Assembly (NCBI GenBank): GCA_030295365.1
Contig: AP027062.1
Location: 764,001-828,000 of the forward strand
Reading direction: 5' to 3'
DNA length: 64,000 nucleotides
From: Candidatus Rickettsia kotlanii
Lineage (GTDB): Bacteria > Pseudomonadota > Alphaproteobacteria > Rickettsiales > Rickettsiaceae
Shown here: in pieces, positions 57,805 to 64,000 of the stretch
Layout: every line of letters begins with the position of its first letter
Numbering within the stretch: the stretch's first letter is position 1
Translations under genes and position numbers: made by a program
The notes under the pieces: generated by a model
What the model was told of the DNA's origin: nothing
The model's database searches: none
Seen by the model: the letters and a program-made list of their open reading frames with translations, nothing else

Positions 57805-58830
57805 ATGTTTGTAGATAAAACTTTAATGATTACAGGAGGCACCGGTTCGTTTGGTAATGCGGTGCTTTCTCATTTTCTTAAGTCCGATATTATTAACGAT
57901 ATGAAGGAAATTCGTATTTTCAGTAGAGATGAAAAAAAGCAAGAGGATATGCGTATTGCTTTAAATAATCCGAAACTTAAATTCTATATTGGGGATGTAC
58001 GCAATTATAAAAGTATTGATGAGGCAATGCACGGTGTAGATTATGTATTCCATGCTGCTGCTTTAAAGCAGGTGCCGACTTGTGAATTTTATCCTATGGA
58101 AGCAATAAATACTAACGTCTTAGGTGCTGAAAATGTTTTAAGTGCTGCTATTAATAACAAAGTTACAAAAGTTATTGTACTGAGTACCGATAAGGCTGTA
58201 TATCCAATTAATGCAATGGGATTATCTAAAGCATTAATGGAAAAGTTAGCAATAGCAAAAGCACGTATGCGTTCTCCAGGTGAGACTATGCTTTGCGTCA
58301 CTAGATACGGTAACGTTATGGCTTCTAGAGGTTCGGTCATTCCTCTTTTTATCAATCAAATAAAACAAGGTAAGAAATTAACCATTACAGAACCGTCAAT
58401 GACACGTTTTTTAATGTCGCTTGTAGATTCAGTGAATTTAGTTTTATATGCGTTTGAGCATGGTCATCAGGGTGATATTTTCGTACAAAAATCTCCGGCA
58501 AGCACAATTGAAGTACTAGCAAAAGCGTTACAAGATATATTCGATAGCAAAAATGAAATACGTTTTATCGGTACACGTCACGGCGAAAAACATTACGAAT
58601 CATTAGTATCATCAGAAGAAATGGCAAAAGCTGATGATTTAAGAGATTATTACCGTATTCCTATGGACGGGCGCGATCTTAATTATGCAAAATATTTTGT
58701 TGAAGGTGAAAAGAAAGTAGCACTTTTAGAGGATTACACCTCCCATAATACAAAACGTTTAAATTTAGAAGAAGTAAAAGAGTTATTACTGACTCTTGAT
58801 TACGTACAAGAGGAGCTAAAAAATGCTTAA
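57805..58830 (+). CDS. capD: UDP-sugar dehydratase/epimerase CapD (FnlA/WbjB-like)
   Basis: The 341-residue SDR enzyme starts TLMITGGTGSFGNAVLSHFL (Rossmann motif) and contains DYVFHAAALKQVPTCEFYPM and VIVLSTDKAVYPINAMGLSK. The active-site pattern has Met at the usual Tyr position (NAMGLSK), as in inverting UDP-GlcNAc 4,6-dehydratases of the FlaA1/FnlA type. It is often annotated as UDP-glucose 4-epimerase, but these features point to a UDP-GlcNAc dehydratase (and possibly 3/5-epimerase). The stop overlaps the wecB start by 8 bp. Confidence 0.92.
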   Translation: MFVDKTLMITGGTGSFGNAVLSHFLKSDIINDMKEIRIFSRDEKKQEDMRIALNNPKLKFYIGDVRNYKSIDEAMHGVDYVFHAAALKQVPTCEFYPMEAINTNVLGAENVLSAAINNKVTKVIVLSTDKAVYPINAMGLSKALMEKLAIAKARMRSPGETMLCVTRYGNVMASRGSVIPLFINQIKQGKKLTITEPSMTRFLMSLVDSVNLVLYAFEHGHQGDIFVQKSPASTIEVLAKALQDIFDSKNEIRFIGTRHGEKHYESLVSSEEMAKADDLRDYYRIPMDGRDLNYAKYFVEGEKKVALLEDYTSHNTKRLNLEEVKELLLTLDYVQEELKNA

Positions 58831-59956
58831 GGTAATGACGATTGTCGGTACTCGTCCTGAACTTATTAAACTATGCTGCGTGATTTCCGAGTTTGATAAA
58901 TATACTAATCACATCCTAGTTCACACCGGTCAAAATTATGCATATGAATTACATCAGGTTTTTTTTGATGATATGGGAATTAGAAAACCCGATTATTTCT
59001 TAGAAGTAGCAGCAGATAATACGGCAAAGTCTATTGGGCTTATTATCGAAAAAGTTGATGAAGTACTTGAGAAAGAAAAGCCTGATGCCGTTTTATTTTA
59101 TGGTGATACTAATTCATGTTTATCAGCAATTGCCGCTAAACGCCGTAAAATTCCGATTTTTCATATGGAAGCGGGAAATCGTTGTTTTGATCAGCGTGTA
59201 CCTGAAGAAATAAACCGTAAAATCATTGATCATATTAGTGACGTTAACATTGCGTTAACTGAGCATGCAAGACGTTATTTAATTTTCGAAGGTTTACCAC
59301 CTGAGCTTATTTTTAAATCAGGTTCACATATGCCTGAGGTCCTTGGTCGCTTTATGCCTAAAATATTAAAGTCTGATATTTTAGATAAATTGTCACTTAC
59401 CACAAAGCAATATTTCTTAATTAGCTCACATCGTGAGGAAAATGTTGATGTCAAAAATAATCTGAAAGAATTATTAAGTAGTTTACAAACGCTTATTAAA
59501 GAGTATAACTTCCCTGTAATCTTTTCAACACACCCAAGGACTAAAAAAAGGCTTGAGGATTTAGAGGGGTTTAAAGAACTTGGCGATAAAATAAGATTTT
59601 TGCCGGCCTTTGGGTTTACGGACTACGTCAAACTTCAGATGAATGCATTTTGTATTTTATCCGATAGCGGTACTATCACTGAAGAGGCGTCTATACTTAA
59701 TTTACCTGCTTTAAATATTCGAGGAGCACATGAACGTCCTGAAGGTATGGATGCCGGAACGCTTATTATGTCGGGTTTGAAGGTTGAACGGGTACTACAA
59801 TCGGTGAAAGCTATTACAGAAGAACACGAGAATAATAAACACTTGCAAGATATCGTGCCGGATTATGTAGCAGCAGGACTTGTATCAAAGAAAATATTAC
59901 GTATAGTTTTAAGTTATGTGGATTATGTTAACCGTACAGTATGGTTTAAAAATTAA
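58823..59956 (+). CDS. wecB: UDP-N-acetylglucosamine 2-epimerase (WecB/FnlC family)
   Basis: It epimerises C2 of a UDP-HexNAc. The 377-residue protein has LKVMTIVGTRPELIKLCCVI, HTGQNYAYELHQVFFDDMGI, PIFHMEAGNRCFDQRVPEEINRKIIDHISDVNIALTEHARRYL and CILSDSGTITEEASILNLPALNIRGAHERPEGMDAG. It is translationally coupled to capD (8-bp overlap). In the Fnl pathway this enzyme converts the product of the FnlA/FnlB steps. Confidence 0.94.
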   Translation: MLKVMTIVGTRPELIKLCCVISEFDKYTNHILVHTGQNYAYELHQVFFDDMGIRKPDYFLEVAADNTAKSIGLIIEKVDEVLEKEKPDAVLFYGDTNSCLSAIAAKRRKIPIFHMEAGNRCFDQRVPEEINRKIIDHISDVNIALTEHARRYLIFEGLPPELIFKSGSHMPEVLGRFMPKILKSDILDKLSLTTKQYFLISSHREENVDVKNNLKELLSSLQTLIKEYNFPVIFSTHPRTKKRLEDLEGFKELGDKIRFLPAFGFTDYVKLQMNAFCILSDSGTITEEASILNLPALNIRGAHERPEGMDAGTLIMSGLKVERVLQSVKAITEEHENNKHLQDIVPDYVAAGLVSKKILRIVLSYVDYVNRTVWFKN

Positions 59957-59984
59957 TCCTATTCATTATCATCATATCAAAAGC

Positions 59985-61262
59985 ATGAAATTCTTTAAAT
60001 TAATAAAACTTAACACTTTATTTTTAAGTGTTTTTTTACTAATAACTCTTATATCTTCTTTTTGCTATTCCAAAGAAAATGCTTATAAAAAAATAGTTTT
60101 CCTTGTTAGTACAGAGACATTCGGCGGCAAAGGCGTATACGCAATGTATAATGAGATGAAAAAAATAGGTCATGATGTCAAAATTGTAATAGTACCTCAT
60201 CCTCATCCCAATATTCAAGGAGGAATAGATACCGGGTTTATTAGTAAATTTGATACACAAGATGTAATATATCCATGCGGTAAGTATGCTTCTTATTCAA
60301 ATGTTAATACAAAATGTGAAATTTCTGAACTAAAAAATTATCAGCCGGATTTTATCTTTACGCAAAACCCTTACGAAAATTTGCAAGGCTATATATCAGA
60401 ACCTTTTACGGCTGCTAATTTGTATAAGAGCTTTAGAGGAACTAAAACAAAAATTATGTATATAGTCTATGGTCCGCATATCTTTCATCAAAAAAATATT
60501 GATGATGATAAGTTATCGAGTCGCATAGAGACGGTATTTGTTGATTCAGAAAGTACAAAGGATATCTTTATTAGTAATTATAAATTTCCTAAGGATAGAG
60601 TTATTGTTTCGGGTTATCAACCATACTATGAAGTAAGAAATTATAATATTAAAGAAAAACCAAACTCGGAAACCATTTTATGGCTTCCTAGATGGGAATT
60701 ATCATTTAAAAATAGAGAGTTATATGAAGGGGGTTCTACTTTCTTAAATTATCACTATTTTTTCTATAATTATGCATTACAACATCCTAATATTCATTTT
60801 ATTATAAGACCGCATGTTACACTATTTACCTATGCGGTCGGTAAAAATTACTGCAGCCAAAGTGATATGGATAATATATTAAATAGATTTAACTCTTTAA
60901 AAAATGTTACTGTTTCTGCACATGCATTCAGGTCGTTACTGGATGATATAATGGTGTCAGATATTGTAATAAGTGACGGTACTTCATCTCTTGCTGAAGT
61001 AGTAGTTGCCGATAAGCCTATAATTTACTTAAGTAATGGTTGGAATAATGAATTTAATAGCAATGCTCTATCTAAAGAATTAAAAAAATATATGTATTTT
61101 GCTTATGAGCCGCAAGATATTATTAACTATATAGAATTTATTAAGCAAAATCATTATTTACCTTATCATGAAAATAGTAGTGGCAGAAATCAATTTAAAA
61201 AGATGCTTGATCCTGTAGAAAACCCTGCTGCATTTATTGCCGAATATTTATTAAAATTATAA
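59985..61262 (+). CDS. Glycosyltransferase-like protein (CDP-glycerol transferase-type C-domain)
   Basis: I choose ATG 59985 (KFFKLIKLNTLFLSVFLLIT) over the ATG at 59916, which lies inside wecB. The 425-residue protein starts with a signal peptide or membrane anchor and then has a GT-B-like layout. The C-terminal part contains MVSDIVISDGTSSLAEVVVA, DKPIIYLSNGWNNEF, matching the nucleotide-sugar side of glycosyl/glycerophosphate transferases. KIVFLVSTETFGGKGVYAMY and QPDFIFTQNPYENLQGY are other conserved-looking blocks. The donor and acceptor are unknown. The gene is in the O-antigen cluster. Confidence 0.65.
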   Translation: MKFFKLIKLNTLFLSVFLLITLISSFCYSKENAYKKIVFLVSTETFGGKGVYAMYNEMKKIGHDVKIVIVPHPHPNIQGGIDTGFISKFDTQDVIYPCGKYASYSNVNTKCEISELKNYQPDFIFTQNPYENLQGYISEPFTAANLYKSFRGTKTKIMYIVYGPHIFHQKNIDDDKLSSRIETVFVDSESTKDIFISNYKFPKDRVIVSGYQPYYEVRNYNIKEKPNSETILWLPRWELSFKNRELYEGGSTFLNYHYFFYNYALQHPNIHFIIRPHVTLFTYAVGKNYCSQSDMDNILNRFNSLKNVTVSAHAFRSLLDDIMVSDIVISDGTSSLAEVVVADKPIIYLSNGWNNEFNSNALSKELKKYMYFAYEPQDIINYIEFIKQNHYLPYHENSSGRNQFKKMLDPVENPAAFIAEYLLKL

Positions 61263-61277
61263 TAGTTTAAATAATTT

Positions 61278-62155
61278 ATGTTAGAAGAAATTTATAATGA
61301 TGTAGAAAGATTATGTTTTAGAGGTAATGTGTCATAAAAGTAGCTATAAGATTTTTAAAAAAATTATAGAAGCCGATATACTTAATAGCTCATTAATGCT
61401 AAATCAAAAAATGAAAATTTTAGATATAGGTTGTGGAACGAAACACGGAACTTTTATGCTTAGTGATATATTAGGAGTAGAAATTATAGCAATAGATATC
61501 AGTCAATAATCTATAATTTATGCTAAACAAAATTATAGAGCATCTAATATACAATATATTAAATCTGATTTAGTTAGTTTTATTAAAAAGGCAGAAGAAT
61601 ATGATTATATTGTATCACAACATGCACTTGAGCATATTGAAGATGAGTTAAATCGAGCACTTAATCTTAAATATAAAAAACGATTAATAGTAAATGTACC
61701 TTTTAATGAACTGGAAGGGAATATACATTATTTAGTTAATTGAATTACTGAAAAAGACCTTGAATCATATCTGGACAAAGAATTTTGTTATGAAGGAGTA
61801 GATGGTGTAACTTAACGATACGCATTCTGAAAAAATCCTCCTAATGCTATAATCTGTATATCTAGTAACTCAGATTTAAAGCCTATAAAACAATTATTTA
61901 ACTATCTAATCTCAGCTTGGACTCTAGAATTTTTAGAAAAGCTAGGTTTACAATCCCAAGATATATTAAAACAATTGCTGCAAACTAGAGATAGAGATGT
62001 ATTTAAAAATAGCGAAGAGAAGAACTAAATTAAATAATGCTGTAACAGAGCTAAATAATGCTTTAGAAGAAATAAAAACTCTTAAAAATAAACTAATTAT
62101 TAGTGAAGAAGAAAAATCTATTTTTCTAACGCTCTATAGAAAATTTAAACAATAA
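61278..62155 (+). pseudogene. Decayed SAM-dependent methyltransferase gene
   Basis: The start LEEIYNDVERLCFRGNV stops at once. It continues SSYKIFKKIIEADILNSSLM and the SAM-binding ILDIGCGTKHGTFMLSD, then a stop, SIIYAKQNYRASNIQYIKSD, IVSQHALEHIEDELNRALNL and KRLIVNVPFNELEGNIHYLV, another stop, TEKDLESYLDKEFCYEGVDG, and finally LKPIKQLFNYLISAWTLEFL and a coiled coil closing in EEEKSIFLTLYRKFKQ. It looks like a class I methyltransferase of polysaccharide clusters with a C-terminal coiled coil. About five stops or frame shifts inactivate it. Confidence 0.8.
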
Positions 62156-62187
62156 AACTAACATTTTATAAATTATTTTTAAAAGTT

Positions 62188-64000
62188 ATGACAACGAGAA
62201 AAGATAAACCTCTAAATATTTATCATACTTTAGTTTCCATTATTATACCTGTCTATAATGGTGCTAATTATATGCAAGAAGCTATAAATAGTGCTTTAGC
62301 ACAAACTTACAAAAATATTGAAATTATTGTTGTTAATGATGGTTCAAAAGACAATGGAGAGACAGAACGTATAGCATTATCATATGGTGATAAAATACGC
62401 TATTTTCATAAAGAAAACGGAGGTTGCGGTTCGGCCTTAAATTACGGTATAAAAAACATGAAAGGGGAATATTTTTCGTGGCTTAGCCATGATGATATAT
62501 ATTATCCTAATAAAATCGCGCATCAAGTTGACATATTAAATAAATTAGATAATAAAGATACTATCATTTACGGTGGTTATGAATTAATCGATGAAAAAGG
62601 CAACTCTCTATGTTATATTAAACCGGATAGTGTGCTACCTATAAATAAACTTAATATTTCTTTATTACCTTTATTACGAGGGTTAATACATGGTTGTTCG
62701 TTATTGATTCCGGCTAAATATTTTCATAAAGTCGGTATATTTAATGAGGCTTTACCGACAACGCAAGATTATAATTTATGGTTTAAAATTTTCCGTGTTG
62801 CCCCTATTCATTTTGACGAATCTATCCTCATTAAATCTCGTTTTCATTCAGAGCAAGGTAGTAAAAAAATATCAAATCATAACGAAGAATGTAATGTATT
62901 ATGGTCATCGTTTCTTCACGAGTTAACAGAAGAAGAAATGATTAAAATGGAAGGTTCTCCTTATTTATTTTTAACTCGTACAGCTACTTTTTTATCCAAT
63001 AATACTCCGTATAAAAAAGCCTGTGATTTAGCAAATACCATGGCTCAACAAGTACTAAATGATACTAAAATTAGTGTTATTATACCGGTATATAATAGAA
63101 TAAATTGGGCAATTGAAGCTATAGAAAGTGTACTTGTTCAAACACACAAAAATTTTGAGATACTTATAATAGATGATGGGTCGACTGATGATATATCAGA
63201 ATTAACTTCAATATGCAAAAAAGATAAAAGAATAAAATATTTTCATAAAAAAAATGAAGGACCTGCTGCTGCACGTAACTTCGGTATTAAAAATGCTATA
63301 GGAAAATATATCGCTTTCCTTGATTCAGACGATTTATTTTATAAGGATAAAATAGAAATCCAATTAAAGTTTATGGAAGAAAATAATTTTATATTTTCTC
63401 ATACTTCATATCAAAAAATAAGTGAAAAAGGAAAATATATAGAATCTGTTCATTCCGGGCTTTTTAGTGGTAATGTTTTTCCTCAAGTCATACAAACCTG
63501 TCCAATAGCAATGCCGACAGTTATGGGAACTTTGACATTATTCCAAGAAAATTTATTTCCTGAAAATATAAGAAGCGGTGAAGATTGTTGTTTATGGATA
63601 TCTATTGCTAGTAAAAACTTAATAGGCGGTATAGACAAAGAATTGTCTAAAGTACGAATTAGCGGTGGTACTAATACGTTTATGGACCCAAATAAATATT
63701 CAGTAGGTTTAATAAATATTACTTCTTATGTTCTTAATGATTCTTATTTAAGTAAATTTAGTCCATTTACTATTAATTTGTTATTAGCAGCTGTTACACA
63801 ATTAAGATTACTAGAAAATAAAAATGAAGATTATAAAAAAAGTAATATTTCTTTTTTCAAAAATAACTATGTAATTCAAAAAATACGAACCTATTTCTTT
63901 GTGACAAAAATTTTGATTTTATTAACTATTACTTCTATAAGGCAAGAAGGAATACGTGCAACAATCTCTAGAATACAGAGATGGCTTAAAAAGCATATAT
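62188..64000 (+). CDS. Tandem-domain family 2 glycosyltransferase (3' end beyond window)
   Basis: The frame is open from ATG 62188 to the window end (about 604 codons). It holds two GT-A (family 2) domains. The first starts LVSIIIPVYNGANYMQEAIN, with IEIIVVNDGSKDNGE and the DxD-type FSWLSHDDIYYPNKI (about residues 98-112). The second starts ISVIIPVYNRINWAIEAIES, with EILIIDDGSTDDISELTS and YIAFLDSDDLFYKDKIEIQL (DSDD). Both keep the acid motifs, so both may be active. It is in the polysaccharide cluster and probably adds two sugars to the O-antigen unit. The C-terminus is not visible. Confidence 0.88.
   Translation, partial: MTTRKDKPLNIYHTLVSIIIPVYNGANYMQEAINSALAQTYKNIEIIVVNDGSKDNGETERIALSYGDKIRYFHKENGGCGSALNYGIKNMKGEYFSWLSHDDIYYPNKIAHQVDILNKLDNKDTIIYGGYELIDEKGNSLCYIKPDSVLPINKLNISLLPLLRGLIHGCSLLIPAKYFHKVGIFNEALPTTQDYNLWFKIFRVAPIHFDESILIKSRFHSEQGSKKISNHNEECNVLWSSFLHELTEEEMIKMEGSPYLFLTRTATFLSNNTPYKKACDLANTMAQQVLNDTKISVIIPVYNRINWAIEAIESVLVQTHKNFEILIIDDGSTDDISELTSICKKDKRIKYFHKKNEGPAAARNFGIKNAIGKYIAFLDSDDLFYKDKIEIQLKFMEENNFIFSHTSYQKISEKGKYIESVHSGLFSGNVFPQVIQTCPIAMPTVMGTLTLFQENLFPENIRSGEDCCLWISIASKNLIGGIDKELSKVRISGGTNTFMDPNKYSVGLINITSYVLNDSYLSKFSPFTINLLLAAVTQLRLLENKNEDYKKSNISFFKNNYVIQKIRTYFFVTKILILLTITSIRQEGIRATISRIQRWLKKHI

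Noticed and set aside
59916-59984. Upstream start of the glycosyltransferase-like gene
   Set aside because: It would lie inside wecB, and the ATG at 59985 begins a clear signal-anchor sequence.

Overview
The window is a piece of a Rickettsia chromosome, most likely spotted fever group or a close relative. This is inferred from the low G+C coding style, the scattered type IV secretion genes (virB10-virB11-virD4 followed by a Ppx/GppA gene), ThyX in place of ThyA, the capD/wecB polysaccharide genes, the many short palindromic intergenic repeats, and the large number of slowly decaying pseudogenes. No rRNA, complete mobile element or CRISPR array was seen, and I recognised no tRNA gene by eye.

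Layout. 0.2-6.0 kb: end of the rvh type IV secretion operon and a Ppx/GppA gene. 6.0-8.9 kb: a gene graveyard with a broken HEXXH metallopeptidase, an unrecognised broken gene, and two gene-transfer-agent/phage fragments (portal and host-specificity protein) fused tail to tail. 8.9-11.4 kb: two tandem exported DUF2608 proteins and an inositol-monophosphatase/CysQ family enzyme. 11.5-25.7 kb: mostly housekeeping genes (mutS, rpiB, a degenerate LytM lipoprotein, thyX, tolB, rpoH, ctaG, a glycosyltransferase-like membrane protein, mnmA, an amino-acid permease, hisS). 26.7-28.8 kb: tolQ-tolR-tolA. 29.4-36.4 kb: an HD-only SpoT-like protein, an MFS transporter, a type I secretion HlyD/ABC pair, asd and a HIT protein. 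36.6-45.1 kb: hslVU, lpxB, mltG and cyaY, separated by relics of comM and an Rpn-type nuclease. 45.3-47.1 kb: two more pseudogenes. 47.3-56.3 kb: gltX, topA, a dprA relic, a peroxiredoxin, an SPFH protein, a phosphoethanolamine-transferase-like protein and ruvX. 56.3-64 kb: a broken HigA-type antitoxin, then a surface polysaccharide cluster (reductase, capD, wecB, a glycosyltransferase, a broken methyltransferase and a tandem-domain GT2 that runs off the window).

Four repeat families are defined here from the sequence itself. Family A (about 80-120 bp, ends like cgtcattgcgag / ctcgcaatgacg) has some 14 copies. Family B is built on 'tgtcattcctgcgaaagcagg' and its complement. Family C is built on 'cccgtggtcaagccacggg'. 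Family D (about 110-140 bp, with inverted ends) sits at the 3' ends of mltG, cyaY and the comM relic and upstream of hslV. They fill most intergenic gaps and in several places supply the last codons of genes (ctaG, cyaY, mltG, the 25.9 kb relic).

Biologically, the envelope is the dominant theme: T4SS, Tol-Pal, type I secretion, lipid A synthesis and modification, peptidoglycan remodelling and O-antigen sugar synthesis. The DNA-processing genes of natural transformation (comM, dprA) are both dead, and the only phage-related DNA is GTA debris. I found no convincing new multi-gene system. The most notable items are the chimeric GTA remnant, the Ser-for-Cys change in the RpiB active site, the degenerate LytM lipoprotein, the repeat-encoded protein tails and the possible in-frame palindromic insertion in LpxB.
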